A DNA stretch of 64,000 nt from Taibaiella koreensis (GTDB taxonomy: Bacteria; Bacteroidota; Bacteroidia; Chitinophagales; Chitinophagaceae), in the NCBI RefSeq assembly GCF_003545715.1, contig NZ_QVNU01000003.1, positions 186,001-250,000 on the forward strand, read 5' to 3'. This document shows positions 1 to 8,020 of this stretch, piece after piece (within the stretch, counting starts at the first letter, position 1; every line of letters starts with the position of its first letter). Below the pieces are notes generated by a model. It had not been told where the DNA came from. It searched no databases and saw nothing but the letters and a program-made list of their open reading frames with translations. Both the position numbers and the translations under genes were made by a program.

Positions 1-2
1 TG

Positions 3-368
3 GCTATCCGTGCCCGGCAAGGCGGCTGCGATACCGGCCAGGCGGTGATCACCACAGCCGGCAATTTGCCTGCACAATATGTGATCCATACGGTAGGGCC
101 GGTTTGGAATGGTGGGAACAAACGGGAGGAAGCGCTGCTGCGCGATTGTTATAGCAATAGCCTGAAGCTGGCCGTGGACAATGGTTTACGGACAGTAGCG
201 TTTCCCAATATCAGCACGGGCATCTACCATTTTCCAAAGAATCGTGCCGCCACGATAGCCATCGAGGCTGTGCTGGGATTTGAAGAGAGGGAAAAATTGG
301 ATAAAGTGATCTTCGTGTGCTTTGATGAAGAGAATTATGTTTTATACCGGCAACATGGCAACTTCTGA
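3..368 (+). CDS. Macro-domain ADP-ribose hydrolase, 5' end outside window
   Basis: The reading frame is open to the left edge, so the N-terminus is missing. What remains is the C-terminal two thirds of a macro domain. The glycine-rich GGCDTGQAVIT segment, the VIHTVGPVW strand and the loop ISTGIYHFP are the ADP-ribose binding signatures of the O-acetyl-ADP-ribose/ADP-ribose-1''-phosphate hydrolase group. It heads an operon with KptA, whose reaction releases ADP-ribose 1'',2''-cyclic phosphate. Processing that by-product, or removing ADP-ribose from RNA or protein, is the likely role (inference). It overlaps the next gene by 14 bp, so the two are translationally coupled. Confidence 0.9.
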   Translation, partial: AIRARQGGCDTGQAVITTAGNLPAQYVIHTVGPVWNGGNKREEALLRDCYSNSLKLAVDNGLRTVAFPNISTGIYHFPKNRAATIAIEAVLGFEEREKLDKVIFVCFDEENYVLYRQHGNF

Positions 369-1302
369 TGATCGATTGAAATTAGCGGCACGTTCGCTTT
401 CCGGCACCGCTATCGGCGATGCCTTCGGAGAGTGTTTCTTTGGTGCGCAGGAACAGATGCTTGATCACATACAGAACAAGCACTTACCCCTGGAGAGGCT
501 GATGTTTACAGACGATACCATTATGGCGATCGCTTTGTTCCGTTCGCTGGAGGCTTTCGGAACCATCGATAAAGACTATGTTCTGGGCTGTTTTCTGCAA
601 AACTATCAAATAGATACCCATAGAGGCTATGGGCCGTCCATGCATCATTTCTTTCGCGAAGTGGCGGCAGGTGCTGATGGGAAGAAAGTTGCAGCTGAGA
701 AGTTTGAAGGTATGGGCTCGATGGGCAACGGAAGCGCCATGAGGGCGGCGCTTATCGGTGCTTATTTTTATGATAACCTGGCGTTGGTGAAGCTGCAGAC
801 AGCTGCTTCTTCCATCATCACCCATACGAACATAGAAGCGGTGGCCGGGGCCATTGCCGTGGCTACAGCGGCTGCCCTGGCGACCCGGCAACAGGAAATG
901 GGCGAACGATACAGCCGGAATACCTTTCTGAATGAGATCATCGAAGCGCTTCCGCAATCAGACACACGGTCACAGATCGGCAAGGCCCGCGCTATGGAAG
1001 GCAGCTACAGCATACCGACCCTTGTCGCTGCTCTGGGCAACGGAACACGGATGCTAGCCCAGGATACGGTGCCCCTGGCGCTATGGTGTGCTGCCAAACA
1101 TTTGAATGATTTTGAAGCCTGTCTTTGGGAATTGGTATCGGCCCTGGGTGACAGGGACACTTTATGTGCTATTGCCGGCGGCATCGTCGCCTTGTCGGCG
1201 CCCGAAACAACCATACCCCTATCCTGGCAGCACCAGGTGGAATCCTGGAAGGAAAGCGATTTTTATAAACAACCCTTAAGATCATGGAAACAAAACAACT
1301 AA
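355..1302 (+). CDS. ADP-ribosylglycohydrolase (ARH/DraG family)
   Basis: All-helical ADP-ribosylglycohydrolase of about 315 residues, which removes ADP-ribose from protein or nucleic acid. Both metal-binding signatures are visible: FTDDTIMA near the N-terminus and LGDRDT near the C-terminus. A longer reading from 322 is possible. I chose the ATG at 355 because the family homology begins right after it (RLKLAARSLSGTAIGDAFGE) and the overlap with the macro gene is then only 14 bp. It overlaps kptA by 19 bp. A second, divergent family member sits two genes downstream, so the pair may have different substrates. Confidence 0.9.
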   Translation: MATSDDRLKLAARSLSGTAIGDAFGECFFGAQEQMLDHIQNKHLPLERLMFTDDTIMAIALFRSLEAFGTIDKDYVLGCFLQNYQIDTHRGYGPSMHHFFREVAAGADGKKVAAEKFEGMGSMGNGSAMRAALIGAYFYDNLALVKLQTAASSIITHTNIEAVAGAIAVATAAALATRQQEMGERYSRNTFLNEIIEALPQSDTRSQIGKARAMEGSYSIPTLVAALGNGTRMLAQDTVPLALWCAAKHLNDFEACLWELVSALGDRDTLCAIAGGIVALSAPETTIPLSWQHQVESWKESDFYKQPLRSWKQNN

Positions 1303-1826
1303 AAACAATAAGCAAGTTCCTGAGCCTGGTGCTCAGGCATAGCCCCGAAACCATAGGCCTGCAGCTGGATGCAGAAGGATGGGCAAATGTGCAGGAGCTG
1401 ATCGGGAAAACAGCCCGTGGGCACCATCCGCTTACGCTGTCGCTGCTGGAGCAGATCGTTGCCGATAATGATAAGCAGCGCTTTGCTTTCAGCGACGACC
1501 GGCAGCTGATAAGGGCGAGCCAGGGTCATTCGGTAATGATAGATCTGAAGCTCGATCCACAGCCGCCGCCAGAGTATCTGTATCACGGTACGGTCGGGCA
1601 AAACCTTGAAGCGATCAGGGCCGGTGGATTGAATAAGATGAGTCGCCGGCATGTACACTTGAGCAGGGACAGAGAACTGGCACAGCAAGTAGGCGGCAGG
1701 CGCGGCAAGCCGGTGGTACTGAGGATAAGGGCCGGCCTCATGGACCAGGACGGCATCTCCTTTTATTTATCAGACAATGGCGTATGGTTGACCGATCATG
1801 TGCCGGTCCAATACATAGAATTTTAA
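1284..1826 (+). CDS. kptA: RNA 2'-phosphotransferase KptA/Tpt1
   Basis: 180 residues, full length for bacterial Tpt1. The enzyme transfers an internal RNA 2'-phosphate to NAD+, giving clean RNA, nicotinamide and ADP-ribose 1'',2''-cyclic phosphate. The catalytic Arg18-His19 lie in LSLVLRHSPE, the second arginine in IRASQGHS (Arg77), the YHGT motif at 100-103, and the basic SRRHVHLS stretch near 120. A 2'-phosphate arises in plant/fungal-type ligation. Other ADP-ribosylating uses of Tpt1 (capping of RNA 5'-phosphate ends) are known, so the in vivo substrate is open. Flanking macro and ARH genes fit by-product or ADP-ribose-RNA turnover. Confidence 0.95.
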   Translation: METKQLKTISKFLSLVLRHSPETIGLQLDAEGWANVQELIGKTARGHHPLTLSLLEQIVADNDKQRFAFSDDRQLIRASQGHSVMIDLKLDPQPPPEYLYHGTVGQNLEAIRAGGLNKMSRRHVHLSRDRELAQQVGGRRGKPVVLRIRAGLMDQDGISFYLSDNGVWLTDHVPVQYIEF

Positions 1827-1833
1827 AAGAGAA

Positions 1834-2397
1834 ATGAAGATGAGCTATATCAAAGAAACATCCGAGATCTATACCATAGATCAGTTCCTCAGCGAGGCGG
1901 AATGCGATCAGCTGATCGCGCAGGCGGAGACGACCGGTTTCCAGGAAGCGAAGGTCAATATCGACGGCGGCCAGAAGATGATGAAGATGATCCGCGACAA
2001 CGAGCGTATCCTCTATACCGACCAGCTGATGGCATTCAAGCTGTGGAAGAAGCTGCGACCCTACATCAGGCCTACAATCGGTAATACCTATGCAATAGGA
2101 CTGAACGAAATGTTCCGCTTCTATAAATACAGTCCCGGCCAGCGATTCAAGATGCATCGCGATGGCCGTTACCAGCGTAACGAAACGGAATGCAGCTACT
2201 ATACCTTTATGGTATACCTGAACGACGATTATGAGGGTGGCCAGACCCGGTTTGAATCGGGCGAGTATGTGGCGCCAAGGAAAGGCACGGCATTGATCTT
2301 TGAGCATAGTCTCAGGCACGAGGGCGCCCGCCTGGAGGCTGGCAACAAGTATGTACTGCGATCTGATATCATGTATAAATTGAGAAACAATGGCTGA
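1834..2397 (+). CDS. 2-oxoglutarate/Fe(II) oxygenase, prolyl 4-hydroxylase-like
   Basis: 187 residues forming one double-stranded beta-helix oxygenase domain. The iron facial triad is visible: H-x-D in KMHRDGRY, then the distal histidine in HSLRHEG. The 2-oxoglutarate-binding arginine is in KYVLRSD, and YLNDDYEGGQT is typical of the prolyl-hydroxylase branch. The gene starts 7 bp after kptA and overlaps the next ARH gene by 8 bp. Protein prolyl hydroxylation and oxidation of a modified RNA end are both conceivable; nothing in the sequence decides between them. Confidence 0.88.
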   Translation: MKMSYIKETSEIYTIDQFLSEAECDQLIAQAETTGFQEAKVNIDGGQKMMKMIRDNERILYTDQLMAFKLWKKLRPYIRPTIGNTYAIGLNEMFRFYKYSPGQRFKMHRDGRYQRNETECSYYTFMVYLNDDYEGGQTRFESGEYVAPRKGTALIFEHSLRHEGARLEAGNKYVLRSDIMYKLRNNG

Positions 2398-3361
2398 TGA
2401 AAATAAGGTAAAAGATGTATTGCTTGGGGTGGTTGTAGGAGATGCTTTAGGCGTGCCGGTGGAGTTTATTCCCAGAAAAGGCTTGCAGAACGAACCGGTG
2501 ACCGGTATGCGCGCCTACGGAACGCACCGGCAGCCGGCGGGCACCTGGTCCGATGATAGCTCGCTTACTTTTTGCCTGGCAGAGATGCTCTGCAACGGCT
2601 ATGATCTGCAGGCGCTGGCCGAACGGTTTGTAGACTGGAAGGAAGCTGCTTACTGGACGGCTCATGGTGAAGTATTTGATATCGGCATCGCCACTTCCGC
2701 TGCAATCTACTCTTTACAGAAGGGGGTGCCACCCTTGCAGGCAGGTGGAGATGACGAACACAGTAACGGGAATGGCTCTTTAATGCGCATACTGCCGTTA
2801 TTATTTTATATTAAAGACAGGCCAGTTGAGGAGCGTTATCGTATCATCGGCGAGGTATCTTCGCTGACGCATCGCCATGTACGCTCCGTTAATGCGTGCT
2901 TTATTTACCTGGAAATGGCGCGGCAATTGCTTCTGGGAAAGGATAAATGGGAGGCTTACCGCAATATGGCGCGTGATGTCAACACGTTTTTACATGCTCA
3001 CCCTGTCCGTTCACAAAGAGAGATCGATATTTTTCACCGTATATTGGAAAATCCTATCGGGGACTATGTGATCAGGCCGCTTTATGATTTTGAAGAGGAA
3101 GAGATGTATTCGACCGGCTATGTGCTGCACACACTGGAAGCATCGCTATGGTGCCTGCTGCATACGGATAATTACGCCGATGCCGTATTGAAAGCCGTAA
3201 ACCTGGGGCACGATACCGATACCACCGGGGCCGTTACAGGCGGACTGGCCGGTATCCTATACGGCAGGGAATCGATCCCGGAAGCCTGGCTGCAGGTTCT
3301 GGCGCGGAGAACGGATATTGAACAGCTGGCCGACCGGCTATACCACAAAATGTATTCATGA
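2390..3361 (+). CDS. ADP-ribosylglycohydrolase, second paralogue
   Basis: 323 residues of the ADP-ribosylglycohydrolase fold. Metal ligands appear in TWSDDSSLT (N-terminal part) and in the canonical GHDTDTTGAVTGGLAG at the C-terminal end. The N-terminal VVVGDALGVPVEF is the usual opening helix of the family. It is closer to the mainstream bacterial ADP-ribosylhydrolases than the paralogue at 355-1302. Its last codon shares ATGA with the following phosphatase gene, so translation is coupled. The substrate is unknown; a role in reversing ADP-ribosylation within the operon is inferred. Confidence 0.9.
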   Translation: MADENKVKDVLLGVVVGDALGVPVEFIPRKGLQNEPVTGMRAYGTHRQPAGTWSDDSSLTFCLAEMLCNGYDLQALAERFVDWKEAAYWTAHGEVFDIGIATSAAIYSLQKGVPPLQAGGDDEHSNGNGSLMRILPLLFYIKDRPVEERYRIIGEVSSLTHRHVRSVNACFIYLEMARQLLLGKDKWEAYRNMARDVNTFLHAHPVRSQREIDIFHRILENPIGDYVIRPLYDFEEEEMYSTGYVLHTLEASLWCLLHTDNYADAVLKAVNLGHDTDTTGAVTGGLAGILYGRESIPEAWLQVLARRTDIEQLADRLYHKMYS

Positions 3362-4089
3362 AACGTACCCTTGTTATCGGCGATATCCATGGCGCTTTAA
3401 AGGCGCTGGAGCAGTTGCTGGAAAGAATAGACTTACAGCCGGAAGATCACCTGATCTTTCTGGGCGATTATGTCGATGGCTGGTCACAGTCGGCCGGGGT
3501 GATCGATTACCTTATGGCGCTGGACAGAGAGTACTGCTGTATTTTTATCAGGGGCAACCATGACGCCTGGTGCGAAGATTGGCTCAGCGGACAACCGGGC
3601 AGCGACATATGGTTGTTCAATGGCGGGCAATCTACGGTTAAGAGCTATCTCCGGCTTACGGATGAGCAAAGGCAGGAGCACCTTGCCTTTTTCAATCGCA
3701 TGCATAATTATTATGTAGATGAAGAGAACCGCTTGTTTATCCACGCCGGCTTTTCCTCTATGCACGGGCCCGATCATGAGCACTATAAAAGCAATTATTC
3801 CTGGGATCGCACGCTTTGGGAAATGGCACTGGCTATGGACCGGCGAATCGAAAAGGATAGCTGGCTTTATCCCAGGCGGCTCTTGCTGTACCGGGAGATC
3901 TATATCGGTCATACGCCAACGTTGCGTTATGGCATGACCATGCCCATGCAGGCATGTAATGTGTGGAACCTCGATACGGGGGCCGCGTTTACCGGAAGAA
4001 TATCGGCGATGGCTATCGATGGCTATGCCGTGTGGCAGAGCGACGTAGTGCAGCAGCTGTATCCGCAGGAGAAAGGAAGGAATAAATAG
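3358..4089 (+). CDS. Calcineurin-like serine/threonine-type phosphatase
   Basis: 243 residues with the full metallophosphoesterase signature: GDIHG at the N-terminus, then GDYVDG, RGNHD, HAGF and the late GHTPT histidine. This set resembles the bacterial PrpE/lambda-phosphatase branch, which can act on phosphoproteins, dinucleoside polyphosphates or RNA-end phosphates. Start and stop overlap with the ARH gene through ATGA. Within this operon it may dephosphorylate an ADP-ribose phosphate or an RNA terminus; that is inference from context. Confidence 0.9.
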   Translation: MKRTLVIGDIHGALKALEQLLERIDLQPEDHLIFLGDYVDGWSQSAGVIDYLMALDREYCCIFIRGNHDAWCEDWLSGQPGSDIWLFNGGQSTVKSYLRLTDEQRQEHLAFFNRMHNYYVDEENRLFIHAGFSSMHGPDHEHYKSNYSWDRTLWEMALAMDRRIEKDSWLYPRRLLLYREIYIGHTPTLRYGMTMPMQACNVWNLDTGAAFTGRISAMAIDGYAVWQSDVVQQLYPQEKGRNK

Positions 4090-4101
4090 AAAGACCCGGC
4101 G

Positions 4102-4109
4102 TATTTTTG
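4102..4109 (+). promoter_or_regulatory. Bacteroidota -10 box upstream of the PRPP-synthetase-like gene
   Basis: TATTTTTG matches the TAnnTTTG consensus exactly and lies 21 bp before the ATG at 4131. No clear TTTG -33 box is seen at the expected distance. Confidence 0.5.
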
Positions 4110-4130
4110 CGCACAATCATTTCCGGTATC

Positions 4131-4976
4131 ATGAATATACTCAACCTTATCGATCCGCAACAGTCGGATATTGGCTACAAGACCATGATCTTTCCCGACG
4201 GGCAACCGCATATCAAGCTGGATAGGGACAGCTGTATGGCATTGGACCTGGAGGAGCCGCTCCGCATCCTCTGCCGGATCAATAACCCGGTAGACCTGCT
4301 GCTGTTGTTATTGGTCAAAAATACGCTCGACTATTTTGAATTCAGACATGTGGAAGTGGCGATCACTTACCTGATGGCTGCGCGAATGGACCGAGTGATG
4401 CTGGAAGGTGAGCCTTTCTCCCTGAAAGTAGTAGCAGCGATGCTGAACCAGGCGGGCTTCCGCAAGATCAGGATCTTCGATCCGCACTCAGAGGTGTCAA
4501 CCGCGCTGATCGACAGGTCTTATGCCGTGACCAACCATAAGTATGTACAGGACGCCCTGCAGCATTATTTTACGGCCAATGCCAACACGGCTTACTACCT
4601 GGTGTCGCCCGATGCCGGGGCCCTGAAGAAGATTCATAAGCTGGCGCAATACCTGGGTACCGAAAGAGTAGTAGAGTGTATGAAAGAACGGGATCTGAAA
4701 ACCGGTGCGTTGACAAGCTTTAAAACAACTATGGATAACCTTGATGGCAATACTTGTTTTATTATAGACGATATCTGCGACGGCGGCGGAACCTTTGCGG
4801 GTACGGCGGCATTGCTTAAAGAGAAGGGCGCGGGTAAGGTTGTGCTGATCGTAAGCCATGGCATCTTTAGCAAAGGCACTGCAATCGCCGGTGTCGATAC
4901 CATTTACACAACCGATTCGTATCGTAGGGTAGAAGGTGTGCATTGCCTGCCGGTGGCGCCTTACCTGCTTGTGTAA
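4131..4976 (+). CDS. Ribose-phosphate pyrophosphokinase-like / phosphoribosyltransferase-fold protein
   Basis: 281 residues from the ATG at 4131; an upstream TTG extension is less likely because the -10 box runs into it. The layout is that of a PRPP synthetase: two phosphoribosyltransferase-fold halves, with the PRPP-binding loop FIIDDICDGGGTFAGTA near residue 210 and a FRHVEVAITYLMAARMDR region resembling the N-terminal half. Such shortened Prs-like proteins often accompany nicotinamide/NAD salvage genes, but no NAMPT gene is in view. Next to NAD-consuming KptA it may supply PRPP for NAD regeneration (inference). It converges on the minus-strand gene 12 bp downstream. Confidence 0.8.
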   Translation: MNILNLIDPQQSDIGYKTMIFPDGQPHIKLDRDSCMALDLEEPLRILCRINNPVDLLLLLLVKNTLDYFEFRHVEVAITYLMAARMDRVMLEGEPFSLKVVAAMLNQAGFRKIRIFDPHSEVSTALIDRSYAVTNHKYVQDALQHYFTANANTAYYLVSPDAGALKKIHKLAQYLGTERVVECMKERDLKTGALTSFKTTMDNLDGNTCFIIDDICDGGGTFAGTAALLKEKGAGKVVLIVSHGIFSKGTAIAGVDTIYTTDSYRRVEGVHCLPVAPYLLV

Positions 4977-4988
4977 AGCCCGGGAGGA

Positions 4989-5297
4989 TTATCTGATCTC
5001 GAATTCCTGCAATACCAGGCTGCCGATCACGAAGCGGTAGCTGCCTTTACCTAGTTTTGTTGTCGGTATAAAGAAGGTTTTGTTGCTTTTTATCCTGCCC
5101 TGGAGCACTACGTTACCATTTTTATCTCTGATCGTATATTCTGCGCCAGTAGCATTGTCGACCGTAATGCCAATAGCAGTGTGGCGGCCTTTGCTGTAAA
5201 TAAGCCTTTCGTCCTGTGCTGTGGCGCGGAAAGCGGAAAGTGCTGTGGCGCAAATGAGCGCGGTAACAATAGCGGTTTTACGGAGAAGCGTTTTCAT
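4989..5297 (-). CDS. Small exported protein, tandem paralogue A
   Basis: 102 residues with a clear signal peptide (MKTLLRK, hydrophobic core, cleavage after ATAQ). The mature part is a short beta-sandwich-like domain: G-I-T-V-D-N-A-T-G, then KNGNVVLQGRIK, then FFIPTTKLGKGSYRF and LVLQEFEI. The spacing of G-x-Y and the terminal beta-strands recall small Bacteroidota DUF3244-like or T9SS-tail-like folds, though I cannot assign a family securely. It is 43 bp downstream of its same-length paralogue and presumably co-transcribed with it. Confidence 0.75.
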   Translation of the reverse strand: MKTLLRKTAIVTALICATALSAFRATAQDERLIYSKGRHTAIGITVDNATGAEYTIRDKNGNVVLQGRIKSNKTFFIPTTKLGKGSYRFVIGSLVLQEFEIR

Positions 5298-5340
5298 AAG
5301 AGGTGGTTTTTATTGGTGGTAAAAAGAAATGAGGTAAAGA

Positions 5341-5649
5341 TTATTTAATGATGAACTCTTGCAGGACCAGGCTGCCCATAACAAAGCGGTAAGTGCCTTT
5401 GCCGAGCTTGCTTGTGGGTATGAAGAAAGTTTTATCGTTTTTCACAGTACCCTGCATTACGGTATTACCCTTTTGATCTTTGATTGCGAAGCTGGCGCCG
5501 GTAGCGTTGGCTACAGCAATGCCGATAGAAGGATTAGCTGCCTTCAGATAAACCGGAATATTATCTTGTGCCATGGCCGGGAAAGCAGAAGCGGCGAGGG
5601 TCATTACAAAGGAGGCGGCGATCAGGGATTTGCGGAGAAGCGTTTTCAT
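5341..5649 (-). CDS. Small exported protein, tandem paralogue B
   Basis: 102 residues from the ATG at 5649, chosen because the signal peptide starts there and aligns with the neighbour; an upstream in-frame ATG at 5703 overlaps the promoter. Signal peptide, mature length and the motifs KGNTVMQGTVK, FFIPTSKLGKGTYRF and LVLQEF match the copy at 4989-5297. This indicates a tandem duplication. Likely periplasmic or surface protein of unknown function. Confidence 0.75.
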   Translation of the reverse strand: MKTLLRKSLIAASFVMTLAASAFPAMAQDNIPVYLKAANPSIGIAVANATGASFAIKDQKGNTVMQGTVKNDKTFFIPTSKLGKGTYRFVMGSLVLQEFIIK

Positions 5650-5696
5650 AAGAATTGTTTTTTGAAGGTTTGTGTTGTTTGTTTCGATTTCTAATG

Positions 5697-5704
5697 CAAA
5701 CATA
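5697..5704 (-). promoter_or_regulatory. -10 box for the small exported pair
   Basis: On the minus strand the sequence is TATGTTTG, an exact TAnnTTTG match, about 48 bp before the start codon at 5649. The -33 region is not recognisable. Confidence 0.5.
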
Positions 5705-5835
5705 CTGCGGCTTCGGAGCGGTCTTTTTCACTATTAGACCTATGGGCTAAACTATTCGACTTTCGACGAAAAGCCGTTCGTCGGCGAAAATGCGGTTTTG
5801 GTCGAAGCAGGTCGTCTTCGGCAAGGCAAAATGAA

Positions 5836-5865
5836 AAGCGGAGCAGCCGAAAGGCTGCTCCGCTT
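5836..5865 (-). terminator. Terminator after pnkp1
   Basis: Perfect 13-bp stem (AAGCGGAGCAGCC and its complement) with a GAAA/TTTC tetraloop, followed on the minus strand by CGCTTTTC. It sits 20 bp after the stop codon of the kinase-phosphatase gene. Confidence 0.75.
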
Positions 5866-5884
5866 AGCTATAAAAGGAAACGGC

Positions 5885-6799
5885 TTAAAAATCACCATAG
5901 AATACCTGGAAGCAAGGCAGCATAAGCTCTTCCCGCCACATATCCACTACCTGGTTTCGGTCGTCCAATACAAACTCTACAAAATATTTACCTTCGATGT
6001 AAGCCTTAAACAGCTCTTTCTTGATAAAGGCATCCTTCCGGCTGTCTTTCTCCTTTCGCATCAGCAACTCATCGAAAAGGATGCCGTGCCGTTCCAGGAA
6101 CCGTAGGGTCTGGGCTTTATAAATGTCCTCCCTGCCCGATACCAGCAGGATACGATAACCCAGTTGCCGGTACTGCACCAGCAGGTTAGCAACGGGTTGG
6201 TTCAGCTGGTCTTCTTCGCAGGAGGCTGCGTTATAGGGGTCTCTTCCGTTGAGCAGCGCCAGCGTGCCATCCAGGTCGCAGATCAGGGCTCTGGGCAAGT
6301 CCGGGTCCTGTTCCCTGTATTGGTTTACCTTTTTCTTTTTGAGCACTGGTTCGAAGTCGAACTCTTTTTTCAGTTGCTGAAGATTCGCTACGTGCTTCTG
6401 TATGGCATGCCGGGGAATCTGTTTCCCGGTCTCAGCGTACCTGGCCTCGCAACGATGGTACAGCACCTCTTCGGGGGCTTCGAAGACCTTGAAATGGATG
6501 TCGGCAAGGGTGTTGAATTTATCGATATACTCGTCCAGGTATTTCTTTTTCGTATGGGTGGCGTCCAAAATGACATTGGTCCGCTCCGCCAATAATGAGG
6601 TAATGGCCGCATCGATCATACGGGTGATCTTGCGTTCCTCCTGGTCTTCCATAAAGGCATAGGTAAAATGCATCTGCCGGAAGTCGTCCCGGCTCAGCCG
6701 CATCCAGTTGGGCTGAGTCCTTAAATGATAACGGGCAAACGTCGATTTACCCGATCCCGGTGCGCCGATCAATATCAGCAGTTGAGGCGTTTTGCTCAT
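5885..6799 (-). CDS. pnkp1: T4-type polynucleotide kinase-phosphatase (Pnkp1 of Pnkp1-Rnl-Hen1)
   Basis: 304 residues, essentially the length of phage T4 PseT (301). The N-terminal kinase has the P-loop GAPGSGKST (12-20) and LSRDDFRQ. The C-terminal HAD phosphatase starts at DLDGTL (175-180), continues with VSGRED and DSRKD, and ends with DDRNQVVDMWR and the terminal GDF shared with T4 PseT. It phosphorylates 5'-OH and removes 3'-phosphate or 2',3'-cyclic phosphate from broken RNA. Being last in the hen1-rnl-pnkp1 operon, it corresponds to Pnkp1 of the Capnocytophaga gingivalis Pnkp1-Rnl-Hen1 complex. A paralogue is at 9472-10347. Confidence 0.95.
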   Translation of the reverse strand: MSKTPQLLILIGAPGSGKSTFARYHLRTQPNWMRLSRDDFRQMHFTYAFMEDQEERKITRMIDAAITSLLAERTNVILDATHTKKKYLDEYIDKFNTLADIHFKVFEAPEEVLYHRCEARYAETGKQIPRHAIQKHVANLQQLKKEFDFEPVLKKKKVNQYREQDPDLPRALICDLDGTLALLNGRDPYNAASCEEDQLNQPVANLLVQYRQLGYRILLVSGREDIYKAQTLRFLERHGILFDELLMRKEKDSRKDAFIKKELFKAYIEGKYFVEFVLDDRNQVVDMWREELMLPCFQVFYGDF

Positions 6800-6811
6800 G
6801 ATTATCGTTGT

Positions 6812-8020
6812 TTATAGCCGCTTGTCCAGCATGCCCTCGGTCTGCTCACCCAGGATACGGTCAAGGACAAGGTTTTTCAAATGATAGTTGTCTTTGTCGA
6901 TTTCGTTGTAGGGCACCGCCAGCAATTCCCGGTTGATCATCCAGTCATTGACGGAGCAATCCAGCTTCCGGCCAATGGACCGCTTCTTTATGTTTTGTTC
7001 CAGGTCTTTTAGGAAATGAACGCCGTAGATCATGGTGAGATAATGGTTGTTCCGGACCTTGAAGGCAGGTGGTAATCCTTTAATGAAAGCCTTTGCCGGC
7101 TTGATCACCACGCCTTCTTCTTTCCCCGCAGTAAGCGTAGCAAACCATTGGTAGGCCCGTTCTGTTTCCCTATGCATCATTTCCTCATCGTCCAGCCGAA
7201 GCGTAAGCATTTCATCGTCGTTGACCATACTATAGCTCCGGTTGTCATCCGGGATATCTTCCCGGCCATCATCATACACCTTCTTCAGTATATTGAACGG
7301 TTTAAAGTGTATGGCTTCTTCCTGGCCAAAATGCGTGATCTGCTCATCATATACAGCAATGCCCTGGTTGTATTGCTCGAGGTCAAGTACCAGGAACTGT
7401 TCCAGGGCGTTATATTGCCGTTGGATATGTGCCGGGTACTTTTCTTTGAATTGCTTGTCAGGTAGGCTTGCTTTATCCCGGACGAAAGCGAGGTAAGACT
7501 CGCTTGCTTTTACCTGACCGATCTTGCCGTACAATCCTGATTGACCCAGGAAGCGGGCATGCTGCCGGTGCGCATCGAGGTATCCTTCAAACTCGTTATC
7601 GATGAGACCACGACCCAACACACTCCAGGGCATCAGCTCAGATTGTATGATGACCAGACGCAGCCCGCCCCAGTCAAACCGTTGATGCAAGGCTTTGCAG
7701 GCTTCCCCGGCAGCCTCCAGGTCGATATGCGTTATCCTGTGCCCGTTACGGCTTACGAAATAGGTATCTTCAAGGGCCTTATGCAGATAAATATCGCAAT
7801 AGGAGCCCATATACTTCTTTTGTACGAGCAGTTCTCTTACGCCGCGATCGAAGAAATAACGTATCCCTTCTTCGAGGCTCTCGATCTCGTTCCGTTTTAC
7901 GGATTTCGGAGCGGGGGAAATGGTTGGCGAAAACGCATTCACTTTATTGTCGCAGAACCAGTCGATCCGTGACCGTAGCCTTTTCAGTTCTTCCGTTTGT
8001 GTGATATCTTTTGTCGTCAT
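6812..8020 (-). CDS. rnl: RNA ligase of the Pnkp C-terminal type (Rnl)
   Basis: 402 residues equivalent to the ligase module of Clostridium thermocellum Pnkp, here free-standing. The adenylation lysine is in QKKYMGSYCD (Lys69 with the KxMGS context). Motif IV is EEGVVIKPA and motif V PAFKVRNNHYL, followed by the MIYGVHFL segment typical of this branch; the C-terminal helical part contacts Hen1 in the known complex. It seals 3'-OH/5'-phosphate ends after Pnkp1 healing. The ATG overlaps the hen1 stop by 4 bp, and pnkp1 follows after 12 bp. Confidence 0.92.
   Translation of the reverse strand: MTTKDITQTEELKRLRSRIDWFCDNKVNAFSPTISPAPKSVKRNEIESLEEGIRYFFDRGVRELLVQKKYMGSYCDIYLHKALEDTYFVSRNGHRITHIDLEAAGEACKALHQRFDWGGLRLVIIQSELMPWSVLGRGLIDNEFEGYLDAHRQHARFLGQSGLYGKIGQVKASESYLAFVRDKASLPDKQFKEKYPAHIQRQYNALEQFLVLDLEQYNQGIAVYDEQITHFGQEEAIHFKPFNILKKVYDDGREDIPDDNRSYSMVNDDEMLTLRLDDEEMMHRETERAYQWFATLTAGKEEGVVIKPAKAFIKGLPPAFKVRNNHYLTMIYGVHFLKDLEQNIKKRSIGRKLDCSVNDWMINRELLAVPYNEIDKDNYHLKNLVLDRILGEQTEGMLDKRL

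Noticed and set aside
4108-4113. TGCGCA overlapping the start region of the PRPP-synthetase-like gene as a fifth regulon promoter
   Set aside because: No partner half-site at 13 bp, and the hexamer overlaps the -10 box instead of standing ten bases away.
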